From Paenibacillus phyllosphaerae (GTDB lineage: Bacteria > Bacillota > Bacilli > Paenibacillales > Paenibacillaceae), in NCBI RefSeq assembly GCF_014192105.1, contig NZ_JACHXK010000008.1, forward strand, positions 124,001-188,000: a stretch of 64,000 nucleotides of DNA, in the 5' to 3' direction. Within the stretch, counting starts at the first letter, position 1, and the number at the start of each line of letters is the position of its first letter. The notes below the pieces were generated by a model. That model had not been told where the DNA came from and searched no databases. It worked only from the letters and a program-made list of their open reading frames with translations. This document shows, piece by piece, positions 53,546 to 61,992 of the stretch. A program made the position numbers and the translations under genes.

Positions 53546-53588
53546 AGAAAAGGCCTTAGTCCGGATTTTCGGAACTAGGGCCTTTTCT
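53546..53588 (+). terminator. Terminator 1 after DUF5667 gene
   Basis: AGAAAAGGCC...AGT...CCG pairs with CGG...ACT...GGCCTTTTCT, followed by TTTG. Confidence 0.88.
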
Positions 53589-53604
53589 TTGCCCTTCACG
53601 CATG

Positions 53605-53631
53605 AAAAATCCGGTCTTTCCCCGGATTTTT
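53605..53631. terminator. Terminator 2, symmetrical
   Basis: AAAAATCCGG and CCGGATTTTT are separated by seven bases, a perfect ten-base stem that could work in both directions. Confidence 0.75.
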
Positions 53632-53880
53632 ATTAGTTGCGCCGATCGAATCGGACGTTGCTCGCTGGCAGGCAGATCGGGAAGCGATTTCCGTGCGGAA
53701 AATTGAACGAATTCGCCCGGGTTCTTTCCTTTCGCCTAAGCTTGGGATTCGTTACCATAGGAATAGAACCGCTACTCTGACGGGCGCTTATGCGGGAGGA
53801 AGGAGCTGATGATCAGCCGGTCTTAACCGTCGGTCGTAACTGCCGGGATTGCTAGGAGAAAGGTAAATTCAAAGGAGGCC

Positions 53881-55755
53881 ATGATGATGATGAAAACACG
53901 TAACCTGTTCAAGAAGACCGCTTTCAAAACAACGGCGGCCACGCTCTGTATGGTGCTAGCCGTTCCGTTCGTTCTATACGGTACTAGTTCTGCGGAGACG
54001 CCTTTTAACGATAATTTCAACGATGGCAACGCTACGGGATGGACAGCGACGACAGGCAGCTGGTCGGTCGTCTCCGATAACGGGAATTATGCGTATGCGC
54101 AGACAGGTACTAGCGAAGGACGCACTTCGGCAGGCAACGCTTCTTGGACGGATTACAGCGTCGAAGCGAAGGTCAAAGTGGACGACTGGAACGGAACGAA
54201 CCGGACGTACGTAGCCGGCCGTTACACGGACGGGAACAACTACTATGCGGCTTCCTTGTATAACAGCAGCGGAGGCAAACTGGAGATTCGCAAGAAGGTG
54301 AGCGGCTCCTCGTCCACACTGGCTTCCAAGACATACGCCTTGTCTTCCGGACAATGGTACACGGTCAAATTGGAAATGAACGGATCGACCATCAACATGT
54401 ACGTTAACGGCGTTCTGGAGCTGACCGCCACCGATAACGCGCTTGCCTCCGGAAGCGTCGGACTTCTTGCCGTTAAGACAAAAGCGAAGTTCGATGACGT
54501 GACGGTAACGACCGGCTCGACCACAACCGATCCCGGCACCGATCCGGGCACGGATCCAGGCGATGGAGGAGGAGAAACCCCGCCTACACCGGCTGCGGGC
54601 GATCTGTTCGTCTCCCCGACCGGCACAGCGAGCAATACCGGTACGATCGACAGCCCTATGTCCTTGGAAGCTGCGCTTACGCGAATCGCAGCGGGCAAAA
54701 CGATCTACATGCGCGGCGGAATCTACAGCTACTCGTCCACCGTTACGGTTGAGCGCGGGAATGACGGAACATCCGGCAGCCGGAAGAATATCGTCGCTTA
54801 CGGCAGCGAGAAGCCGGTGCTCGATTTCTCGGGCCAATCCTTTGGATCGGCGAATCGGGGGTTGCAGCTATTCGGCCACTATTGGACCGTGCAAGGCATC
54901 GAAGTGAAAGGAGCTGGCGATAACGGCATCTTCATCGGCGGCAACTACAACATTCTTCGCAATGTGGAAACCCATCATAACCGGGATACGGGCATTCAAC
55001 TTGGGCGCTATGCGTCAACGGCAGCCAATAGCGAGTGGCCGCAGTATAACCAAGTGATCCATTCGTACTCGCATGACAATTTCGATCCGGACAACGGCGA
55101 GGATGCGGACGGATTCGCGGCGAAGCTGACGGTCGGTCCAGGGAACGTGTTCGACGGCTGCATCGCGGCCTATAATGTCGACGATGGTTGGGATCTGTAC
55201 GCGAAGACGGACACCGGGCCGATCGGAGCGGTGACGATCAAGAACAGCATAGCCCACCATAACGGACAGACATCCGACGGCACTTCGACGACCAACAGCG
55301 ACGGCAACGGATTCAAGCTGGGCGGCGAGCAGATTCCGGTGAACCATATCGTGACCGGAAGCATTGCCTTCCAGAACAAGAAGCATGGCTTTACGTATAA
55401 CAGCAACCCGGGATCGATCACGATGACGAATAATACGTCCTGGGACAACGGCCAGAGCAATTTTGCCTTTGATGTCGGGACGCATCTCTTCACGAATAAT
55501 CTTTCCCTGGACGGCGGTTCGAGCGATAAAACAAGCGGTACGGATGTAAGCGGGTCGAACGTCTGGTGGAAAAATAACGCGAGCGTGAACGCGAATGGGC
55601 GATTGGCGAGCGCTGCGGATTTCGTCAGCCTTGCGCCGTCGGTTACGCGGAACGCGGACGGATCGCCGAATCTCGGCAATTTCTTGAAACTGGCCGATAA
55701 TAGCGATCTGAAGGGAGCCGGAACGCCAAGCGGAACGAATATCGGCGCAAGGTAA
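53881..55755 (+). CDS. Secreted pectate lyase, PL9 family
   Basis: A 624-residue enzyme. Signal peptide to about residue 38; a concanavalin-like CBM66-type domain about 40-215 (FNDNFNDGNATGWTATTGSW); a Pro/Asp/Gly/Thr linker (DPGTDPGTDPGDGGGETPP); then the PL9 parallel beta-helix. In NFDPDNGEDADGFAAKL the Asp cluster should bind calcium and Lys415 (counted from 53881) matches the catalytic base known in Pel9A-type enzymes. Four ATG codons occur in a row; AGGAGG at 53873-53878 best fits the third (53887). It is a single-gene unit and works outside the cell on polygalacturonate, complementing the PL10-CE8 fusion. Confidence 0.9.
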   Translation: MMMMKTRNLFKKTAFKTTAATLCMVLAVPFVLYGTSSAETPFNDNFNDGNATGWTATTGSWSVVSDNGNYAYAQTGTSEGRTSAGNASWTDYSVEAKVKVDDWNGTNRTYVAGRYTDGNNYYAASLYNSSGGKLEIRKKVSGSSSTLASKTYALSSGQWYTVKLEMNGSTINMYVNGVLELTATDNALASGSVGLLAVKTKAKFDDVTVTTGSTTTDPGTDPGTDPGDGGGETPPTPAAGDLFVSPTGTASNTGTIDSPMSLEAALTRIAAGKTIYMRGGIYSYSSTVTVERGNDGTSGSRKNIVAYGSEKPVLDFSGQSFGSANRGLQLFGHYWTVQGIEVKGAGDNGIFIGGNYNILRNVETHHNRDTGIQLGRYASTAANSEWPQYNQVIHSYSHDNFDPDNGEDADGFAAKLTVGPGNVFDGCIAAYNVDDGWDLYAKTDTGPIGAVTIKNSIAHHNGQTSDGTSTTNSDGNGFKLGGEQIPVNHIVTGSIAFQNKKHGFTYNSNPGSITMTNNTSWDNGQSNFAFDVGTHLFTNNLSLDGGSSDKTSGTDVSGSNVWWKNNASVNANGRLASAADFVSLAPSVTRNADGSPNLGNFLKLADNSDLKGAGTPSGTNIGAR

Positions 55756-55844
55756 CGCGATATAGCTCGCAAGTTAAGGAGCGCCTGGAGCGGATGAGTC
55801 TAACGCAGACTTCGTCCGAACTAGGCGCTCTTCCCGCGTTCGTC

Positions 55845-57461
55845 TCATCTACGTTCGAAGTACTTCACCATCATCCGCAACATATGCTCGCGACCGATCG
55901 GCCCCCAAGGATCCCATTCCTTGCTGTCCGGTATGAAGACGCGATTCTGCCGGACCGCCTGCAAATTCTGCCAACCCTTCCTTGCCGAGAAAGCGTTAAG
56001 TTCGTCCTCTTCGCTCCAGACGACCAGGATATTCTCCGGATCGAGCTCGATGAGCCGATCATAAGCGTCTTCTTGATACATGCCGTGCGCGATCCGTTCA
56101 TCGGGCTGGAAGCCGAGGCGGCTGTAGAACAGCTCCGTCAGGGTATGATCTTGCGTTCCGTACAGCCGGCAGCGTTGATGGATCAACCGAATGATAACCC
56201 ATGAGCCCCGCTGCGTCACTCGCTCCAGCTTCCTGCGCGCTTCCTGTTCGAGCTTCGATAGATGGCGGATGATTCGCTCGGCCTCGGCTTCCTTCTTCAC
56301 CCGTTCCGCGATTCTGCGCAAATATTGCTCCCACGTCGTCGAATGGTCCAGCACGATCGTATTCGGTTCGCTGCTGCAATCGGTGTCAGCATCGCTATGC
56401 TGGTATACCGACTTTATGATCATATCCGGGGCGAAAGGGATAACGTCGCTGTACGTAATCGTTCGGTCTGCGTTGAGCGCAGCGGTTCCGGGCAGCCGAT
56501 CCTCCAAATAAGACGGGAATCCGGTCGCGGTGCGAAAATAGTTCGGATAACTCGGCGCGGCGACAGGGAGAATGCCGAGCGCCAGCAGATGATCCTGCAG
56601 CAGGAACGTGCTGATCACGGCGATTTTCTTCTCGCGGCGCTTCGTATAGACCGAAGGAGGGACGCCTTCGACTTTCTTGAAGACGCGGCTGAAGTAGAGC
56701 TCGTCCTGATAACCGACGCAGATGGCGATATCCTTCAGCGGCATCCCCTCATGACTCATCAATTCTTTGGCTTTAATCATCCGAATCTGCGTCAAATAAC
56801 GGATCGGCGTCATCCCGGTTCGTTTCTTGAACGCCCGGCAGAAAGAGCTTGCCGTCATCCCGGCCATCTCCGGCAGTTGATGGATCGCGATCGGTTTGGC
56901 ATAGTTCTCCTCCAAGTAAGTCAGCATCGCTTGAATAGATGGCATCGCGTTGCGCTGAGCAGTGGTAGAGCGAGAATAGACATCGAGCAGCAGCTCGTGA
57001 AAAAGGCTCTGCAGCCGGATGAAGCCAAGCTCGCTGCGGTTTGTCCAGGCCTTCTGCAGATGCTCCAGCAAGGTTGCGGCTGACGCCGATCGTACCGGTG
57101 TGGCGATAGCTGCGGAAGCAGAAGGATAAGAAGAATCCGCTTCCGTAGCTTTCAATGGCCGTGAAGCAGTCACGCTGGCAAGCTGAACCGACTGATACTG
57201 CAGCAATAACAATTCTAATGGCAATGCGGAGTGATTATGTACGATGAAGGTTGTTCCAGGCTTTAATGCAACGATGGAACCAGCATGTACCGTATAAGAA
57301 TGCTCGTCGATGAACAGTCTGCCGCTGCCGGTCTTGATATATACGATGGAAGCACGCGCAAGCTCTATTCGCCTAGAGCGAAAGGCGGGTTCATAGTGAT
57401 GTTCTTTTAAGGTCAACGGGATGTAAGAGATCCAATTATGAGGGGAAGGAGATGAAGGCAA
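55845..57461 (-). CDS. AraC regulator fused to siderophore-binding domain (Btr-like)
   Basis: A 538-residue regulator. N-terminal cupin-like part about 1-110; AraC double helix-turn-helix about 180-278 (MTASSFCRAFKKRTGMTPIR, PLKDIAICVGYQDELYFSRV); C-terminal FhuD-type binding domain about 285-538 (PNYFRTATGFPSYLEDRLPG, ARKGWQNLQAVRQNRVFIPD). This is the architecture of B. subtilis Btr, which binds a ferric siderophore and activates its uptake genes. The frame stays open to 57662, but that start would overlap a Fur box; TTG 57461 follows AAAGGA at ten bases and gives a sensible N-terminus. It is divergent from the uptake genes. Confidence 0.87.
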   Translation of the reverse strand: MPSSPSPHNWISYIPLTLKEHHYEPAFRSRRIELARASIVYIKTGSGRLFIDEHSYTVHAGSIVALKPGTTFIVHNHSALPLELLLLQYQSVQLASVTASRPLKATEADSSYPSASAAIATPVRSASAATLLEHLQKAWTNRSELGFIRLQSLFHELLLDVYSRSTTAQRNAMPSIQAMLTYLEENYAKPIAIHQLPEMAGMTASSFCRAFKKRTGMTPIRYLTQIRMIKAKELMSHEGMPLKDIAICVGYQDELYFSRVFKKVEGVPPSVYTKRREKKIAVISTFLLQDHLLALGILPVAAPSYPNYFRTATGFPSYLEDRLPGTAALNADRTITYSDVIPFAPDMIIKSVYQHSDADTDCSSEPNTIVLDHSTTWEQYLRRIAERVKKEAEAERIIRHLSKLEQEARRKLERVTQRGSWVIIRLIHQRCRLYGTQDHTLTELFYSRLGFQPDERIAHGMYQEDAYDRLIELDPENILVVWSEEDELNAFSARKGWQNLQAVRQNRVFIPDSKEWDPWGPIGREHMLRMMVKYFERR

Positions 57462-57647
57462 GGCAAGTTCATTCCTTTCGTTAATGTGGAGAACGCAGTC
57501 TTGAGAACTATTCTCACTACTTCTATCATACGGTCGGCCGCCTCGGCAGACAACCCATTTTATGTATCTCGCTCCAACTGTGACGATTTTGTCCATATCA
57601 ATCGGGCAATCCCGTGTATACAAAATGATAGTGTCGGTTTGTACAAT

Positions 57648-57666
57648 GATGATGAAAATCATTCTC
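57648..57666. promoter_or_regulatory. Fur box
   Basis: GATGATGAAAATCATTCTC matches the classical 19-base Fur consensus in 16 positions. It lies in the divergent region between the Btr-like regulator and the uptake operon, so both are probably repressed by Fur when iron is plentiful. Confidence 0.75.
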
Positions 57667-57742
57667 AGTCTAGAGCGGAGGTATCGGCATTATCGATTCG
57701 GAAAGACGTATTCATGCAGGCCTTAAGCGGGAGCAACGATGG

Positions 57743-58201
57743 ATGCTTCTGCTGCTGGCAAGCTTCACCTTATTCGCGGCGGCCGGCTGCAGCAACGGAG
57801 CTGGCAACGGCGATTCCGGCAGCGGCAATTCCGTTTCCGCGAACGTAAGTCAAACTTCGTCCGAAGTACAGCAAGATCCTTGGTCGGGCGTGACGCCTGC
57901 GACGATCTCGGATACCAAGAGCGGAATCGAATCGCTGCAATCTGCGGTCAAGGAATTCAAGCAGGCCGTGGAAGCGGAGCAAACGGAAGAGATCAAGAAG
58001 CTTGCGGCAGAAATGGCCGGCGTCTGGGTTGCGATGCAAGCAGACGTGAAGTCGGCTAACGGGAGTCTCCACGAGACGATCGACGGCGAACTGCAGCGTT
58101 TAATGGCGGAAGTTGCGTCGGACAAGCGCTCGAAGGATGTACTGATCGAGCTGGACTACAGCTTATATCAGCATCTTCGCGACTTGAAGCAACATTTTTG
58201 A
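57743..58201 (+). CDS. Small lipoprotein at head of siderophore operon
   Basis: A 152-residue lipoprotein of unknown function. Lipobox AAGC with Cys16, a Gly/Ser/Asn linker, then a helical domain (LQSAVKEFKQAVEAEQTEEI, RSKDVLIELDYSLYQHLRDL). ATG 57743 has GGGAG nine bases upstream but leaves no basic n-region. A better n-region (GLKREQRW) is encoded in frame just before, where the only initiator-like codons after GGAGGT are ATT at 57689 or ATC at 57692. It is first after the Fur box and probably helps iron or siderophore handling at the surface. Confidence 0.72.
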   Translation: MLLLLASFTLFAAAGCSNGAGNGDSGSGNSVSANVSQTSSEVQQDPWSGVTPATISDTKSGIESLQSAVKEFKQAVEAEQTEEIKKLAAEMAGVWVAMQADVKSANGSLHETIDGELQRLMAEVASDKRSKDVLIELDYSLYQHLRDLKQHF

Positions 58202-58245
58202 GCAACACACCAACGTAAACAAATAGGGGATGGGTGGTTTCAAGC

Positions 58246-59532
58246 ATGGTCACGGTACAGAAGCGTTTCGTCAGTTTATTCGTATGTTTTGCATTACTGT
58301 TATCCCTAGTGCCGAGCTTCACGGCAACAGCCGCTGCCAAGGCGGTGAACGTCACGGTCGATGGGAAAAAGCTCACTGCTAACGTCAGCCCGCAGACTGT
58401 CAACGGCCGGACATTCGTTCCATACAGAGCCATTGCGGAAGCGATCGGCGCTACCGTCAAGTTCGACAGCAAGACGAACCGCGCTACGATTACGAAAGGC
58501 AAACAGACGGTCGAGCTCACGGTCGGGAGCAAGACCGCCAAGATTAACGGCAGCTCCGCAAAGCTGGATGCCGCTCCGCTGAATGTGAAGGGCACGCTGT
58601 TGGTTCCGCTTCGTTTCGTGGGCGAGTCGCTTGGCGTATGGGTTACGTGGAAAGCCAGCACGTCGACGGCGGCCCTGGAGACGAAGAAAACGATCAAGCA
58701 TAGCTTGGGCTCGACGACGCTTAACAGCGTGCCTAAGCGGGCTGTAGTTCTGTTCAACGGAGCTGTTGATATCTCCGTCCTGCTCGAAGTGAAACCAGTT
58801 GGGGCAGTAGAGTCCTATATCCAGCAGCCTTTCTACGAATATATTCGTCCGAAATTGAAAGGTACGAAGACGCTTGGAGACGAAACGCAGCCGAATCTCG
58901 AAGCGATCGCAGCATTGAAGCCGGATGTGATTATCGCGACTAAAGTGCGCCACGAGAAGATCCATGCGCAGCTGAAATCCATTGCCCCGACGATCGTAAC
59001 CGAAGATCTGTCCGATTGGCAGGACAACCTGCAAATTCAAGCGCAGATTTTCAACAAAGAAGAAATTGCGGCTGAATTCCTTGCCGAATGGAAAGCGAAG
59101 GTCGCAGACTTCAAGCGCAAGCTGCCGGCCAAGGACAAAGGCGCGGCGATCTCGATTATCCGGTTCAATCCGGATGGCAGCGCACGTGCGTACAACGCCG
59201 GTTTCGCGTATAAAATTTTCAAAGAGCTCGGGTTCTCGACGCCGAAGCAGCAGCTGGCAACCGGCCAGGAATTCATTACGGTCAGCTCGCTGGAACAGGT
59301 CAGCCTGCTCGACGGCGATTACATCTTCGACTTCACGACCGATTGGGATGGCGATGGGGCCGTGCTGCAGCATCAGAAGAAATGGACGACTAGCGACCTG
59401 TGGAAGAACTTAAATGCGGTGAAGAAAGACAAGTATTACAAGGTCAACTCCGTTACCTGGAACTTGTCCGGCGGAGCAATGGCGGCGGATCTGCTGCTCG
59501 ACGATCTCTATTTCCACTTCGATTTGGAGTAG
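58246..59532 (+). CDS. Siderophore-binding protein with N-terminal copper-amine-oxidase-like domain
   Basis: A 428-residue exported protein. Its signal peptide ends near ATAAAKA with no lipobox cysteine, unusual for a Gram-positive binding protein. Residues about 34-145 are a copper-amine-oxidase N-terminal-like domain (VNVTVDGKKL, VNGRTFVPYRAIAEAIGATV, LLVPLRFVGESLGVWVTW), common in Paenibacillus wall-associated proteins. Residues about 150-428 are a FhuD/FecB-type ligand-binding fold (VPKRAVVLFNG, PNLEAIAALKPDVIIATKV). It starts 44 bases after the lipoprotein gene and precedes two FecCD permeases, so it is the receptor of this importer. ATG 58246 is preferred over GTG 58234 on spacing. Confidence 0.87.
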   Translation: MVTVQKRFVSLFVCFALLLSLVPSFTATAAAKAVNVTVDGKKLTANVSPQTVNGRTFVPYRAIAEAIGATVKFDSKTNRATITKGKQTVELTVGSKTAKINGSSAKLDAAPLNVKGTLLVPLRFVGESLGVWVTWKASTSTAALETKKTIKHSLGSTTLNSVPKRAVVLFNGAVDISVLLEVKPVGAVESYIQQPFYEYIRPKLKGTKTLGDETQPNLEAIAALKPDVIIATKVRHEKIHAQLKSIAPTIVTEDLSDWQDNLQIQAQIFNKEEIAAEFLAEWKAKVADFKRKLPAKDKGAAISIIRFNPDGSARAYNAGFAYKIFKELGFSTPKQQLATGQEFITVSSLEQVSLLDGDYIFDFTTDWDGDGAVLQHQKKWTTSDLWKNLNAVKKDKYYKVNSVTWNLSGGAMAADLLLDDLYFHFDLE

Positions 59533-59565
59533 TCAGCAGGGCGAAGCATCCCATTATGAGGTTGT

Positions 59566-59596
59566 CAAAAGAATGAGCGAATCGCTCATTCTTTTG
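59566..59596 (+). terminator. Hairpin between binding protein and permeases
   Basis: CAAAAGAATGAGCG and its exact complement are separated by AAT, a 14-base perfect stem. No long T-run follows, so it may stabilise the upstream message or reduce read-through into the permeases. Confidence 0.6.
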
Positions 59597-59629
59597 GCGT
59601 TCAGGCGAGAATAGGAGAGTCATCCGTAT

Positions 59630-60643
59630 ATGATAACGAAGCCTAATCAAGCGATTATACATACAGTCGGGCTTTTGACGGGCATGCTGTTCTGCGCCGG
59701 GTGCATGCTAGCCAGCATCCGCTTCGGCTTCCTGACCGTTAGCTGGAACGATGTGTGGGCATCCATCGCCAAGTACGACTCGGCGATCAATGAGCAGATC
59801 GTCGTCAGGACGACGCGGCTGCCGCGCGCCTTCATTGCTGCGGCTGTCGGAGCGAGCCTCGCCGTTGCGGGGGCGATCATGCAGGCGGTCACGCGCAATC
59901 CGTTGGCCAGCCCAAGCGTTATGGGGATTAACGCCGGTGCAACGCTGGCTGTCGTCTCAGCGATAACGGTTTTCTCGGTCACGCACATGGGCACGATCGT
60001 ATGGATCGCATTCGGTGGGGCCGCTGTTGCCGCCGCATTCGTATATCTGCTCGGATCTCTCGGACGAGACGGTCTGACGCCGCTCAAAATCATTCTGGCC
60101 GGTTCAGCCATGACGGCCTTGTTCGTGTCGTTCACCCAAGGCTTGCTGGTCCGCAACGAGAACGGCCTGCAGGACGTGCTCTTCTGGCTGACCGGCTCGA
60201 TCGCTGGCAGGGAACAGTCTATGCTGATGGCCGTCATCCCATATATGTCGATTGCCTGGCTAGGCGCGCTCCTCTTATCGAAGCAGCTGAACATATTAGC
60301 GATGGGGGAAGAGGCGGCCAAAGGACTCGGGCAGCGGACGACGGCCGTTACGCTGCTGTCCGGCTTTCTGGTCGTCATGCTTGCGGGCGGATCCGTCGCC
60401 GTCGCAGGTCCGATCGGATTTATCGGCATCGTCATTCCGCATATCGTTCGAGGAATCACGGGATTGGATTATCGGCTTCTCATTCCTTACAGCGCGCTGC
60501 TCGGAGCTATTCTGCTGCTGCTCGCCGACGTTGCAGCCCGTTTCATTATTATGCCGGAAGAGATGCCTGTCGGCATCATGATGGCGGTCATTGGCGCGCC
60601 TTTCTTTATCTACATCGCCCGCAAGGAGCTGAGAAGTCTATGA
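59630..60643 (+). CDS. Iron-siderophore ABC permease, FecCD type
   Basis: A 337-residue protein with about nine to ten membrane segments. Family motifs: RTTRLPRAFIAAAVGASLAVAG near the N-terminus, QAVTRNPLASPSVMGINAGA, and GFIGIVIPHIVRGITGLDYR with the loop that contacts the ATPase. AGGAGAG precedes the ATG. Its stop overlaps the next permease start by four bases. Confidence 0.94.
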   Translation: MITKPNQAIIHTVGLLTGMLFCAGCMLASIRFGFLTVSWNDVWASIAKYDSAINEQIVVRTTRLPRAFIAAAVGASLAVAGAIMQAVTRNPLASPSVMGINAGATLAVVSAITVFSVTHMGTIVWIAFGGAAVAAAFVYLLGSLGRDGLTPLKIILAGSAMTALFVSFTQGLLVRNENGLQDVLFWLTGSIAGREQSMLMAVIPYMSIAWLGALLLSKQLNILAMGEEAAKGLGQRTTAVTLLSGFLVVMLAGGSVAVAGPIGFIGIVIPHIVRGITGLDYRLLIPYSALLGAILLLLADVAARFIIMPEEMPVGIMMAVIGAPFFIYIARKELRSL

Positions 60644-61683
60644 GGCAGGAGCAGCTTCAACGGATGGGGATTCCGGTGACGGTTCCGCGCCATCGTCGAA
60701 CCCTATGGGCTACCGGTTTCTTCCTGATGCTCTTGATAGCCCTATCTGCAGCCAATCTGCTGTTAGGCGAGCAGCGAATCGCTCCGCTTGCGGTATGGCA
60801 AGCACTTATGGGCCAGGGAAACTCGGAGCATGTGCTCATCGTACGAACGTTCCGGGCGCCGAGACTCGTCATCGGCCTTCTCGTGGGCGCATCATTAGCC
60901 GTATCCGGCGCCATCTTGCAGAGCGTCATACGCAATCCGCTTGCCGCGCCGGACGTGATTGGCATAACGGGCGGCGCATCGGTCGCAGCCGTAGCCTTTA
61001 TTACTTTCATTCCAAGCGCGGTCAGTCTGGCGTTCCTGCCGCTTTTCGCCATCTTCGGGGCGTTCGGAGCGGCGCTGCTCATCTATGCGCTCGCATGGAA
61101 GAAAGGGGTCCATACGGCAAGGCTCGTTTTGATCGGCATCGGGATCGCTTCGCTCTTATCCGGCGTGACGACCTTTATGCTGGTATTCAGTCCCAGTTAT
61201 ACCGCGGCTTCGTCGTACACTTGGCTGACCGGCAGCATCTACGGCTCGACCTGGCAGCATGTCGGCGTGCTGCTGCCATGGACGGTCGTTATCGCGGCAG
61301 GGATCGCGACCATGATGCGGCGGATGAGCGTGCAGCTGTTGGGCGACGAGCTCGCGGCCGGCCTTGGCAGCTCGGTTGAGTGTGACCGGTTCCTGCTGCT
61401 CATGTTGAGCGTTGCCTTGGCAGGTTCGGCCGTGGCGATCGGCGGGGTGATCGGCTTCGTCGGCTTCATTGCGCCGCACGCGGCACGCAGACTGGTTGGT
61501 CCCGTCGTGAACAGGCTAATTCCGCTCTCCGCGTTGATCGGGGGCTGCATGGTCGCGCTTGCCGACTTGCTCGCCCGCACGCTGTTCATGCCGCTCGATA
61601 TACCGGTCGGCGTGTTCACATCGGCAATCGGTGCGCCATTCTTTATTTATCTGCTGTACCGCACGAGGAATAACCGGATGTAG
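60640..61683 (+). CDS. Iron-siderophore ABC permease, FecCD type (second subunit)
   Basis: A 347-residue partner permease with the same motifs: RTFRAPRLVIGLLVGASLAV, QSVIRNPLAAPDVIGITGGA and GFVGFIAPHAARRLVGPVVN. ATG 60640 overlaps the preceding stop (ATGA), with AAGGAG upstream. The open frame extends upstream inside the previous gene but that is not coding. No ATPase gene follows; a FhuC/YusV-type ATPase elsewhere is expected. Confidence 0.94.
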   Translation: MRQEQLQRMGIPVTVPRHRRTLWATGFFLMLLIALSAANLLLGEQRIAPLAVWQALMGQGNSEHVLIVRTFRAPRLVIGLLVGASLAVSGAILQSVIRNPLAAPDVIGITGGASVAAVAFITFIPSAVSLAFLPLFAIFGAFGAALLIYALAWKKGVHTARLVLIGIGIASLLSGVTTFMLVFSPSYTAASSYTWLTGSIYGSTWQHVGVLLPWTVVIAAGIATMMRRMSVQLLGDELAAGLGSSVECDRFLLLMLSVALAGSAVAIGGVIGFVGFIAPHAARRLVGPVVNRLIPLSALIGGCMVALADLLARTLFMPLDIPVGVFTSAIGAPFFIYLLYRTRNNRM

Positions 61684-61691
61684 CACTTGAT

Positions 61692-61732
61692 CGCGGCTGA
61701 GGGAAGCGTCGACTTCCTTCGGCCTTTTTTGT
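61692..61732 (+). terminator. Terminator of the siderophore operon
   Basis: GGCTGAGGGAAG pairs with CTTCCTTCGGCC (including G-T pairs), followed by TTTTTT. Confidence 0.82.
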
Positions 61733-61852
61733 ACTTATTCTAATGAAAAAGTTGGCAGATGGACGTGCCGTTCATGCATATAGTTATGGTAAACAGGGAT
61801 ATCAAGGGATTGCTTCCGCCGTTCATGACTATGAATGAAAGGAGGTGATATC

Positions 61853-61915
61853 ATGGGTTACCAAGAGCTTCTCATTCTGTTCCTCAAAGCGTTGGCTGAG
61901 TTGATCGCGAAGTAA
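61853..61915 (+). CDS. Twenty-residue amphipathic peptide
   Basis: A very short gene encoding MGYQELLILFLKALAELIAK. The ribosome binding site is unusually strong: AAAGGAGGTGATATC directly before the ATG, an extended match to the anti-Shine-Dalgarno sequence. The gene stands between the siderophore operon terminator and its own strong terminator at 61940-61970, so it looks like a dedicated unit. The peptide should form an amphipathic helix with Leu/Ile/Phe on one face and Glu/Lys/Gln on the other, similar in style to phenol-soluble modulins, delta-lysin or very small membrane-active peptides. It has no export signal. I know no named family that matches. Confidence 0.65.
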   Translation: MGYQELLILFLKALAELIAK

Positions 61916-61939
61916 GTGATAGTCGTGCATATAGATAGA

Positions 61940-61970
61940 GGGCAGCCGGTGCTACGACCGGCTGCCCTTT
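61940..61970 (+). terminator. Terminator of the small peptide gene
   Basis: GGGCAGCCGG pairs perfectly with CCGGCTGCCC around an eight-base loop, followed by TTT. It may also serve the convergent gene ending at 61993. Confidence 0.85.
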
Positions 61971-61992
61971 GCACGTTGTTAGGTCCAGACGA

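Larger units (their letters stand above)
53513..53880. other. Intergenic region with two terminators, no gene
   Basis: 368 bases. Two hairpin terminators lie in the first 120 bases; the rest is the upstream region of the PL9 gene, without a clear consensus promoter. Confidence 0.7.

Noticed and set aside
53881-53892. Four consecutive ATG codons as a possible regulatory leader
   Set aside because: They are in frame at the start of the PL9 gene and are explained as alternative start codons.
57462-57662. Longer N-terminus for the Btr-like regulator
   Set aside because: It would start inside the Fur box with no ribosome binding site, and the extra residues match no family domain.
60001-60639. 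Upstream extension of the second FecCD permease frame
   Set aside because: It lies inside the first permease gene in another frame. ATGA coupling at 60640 marks the true start.
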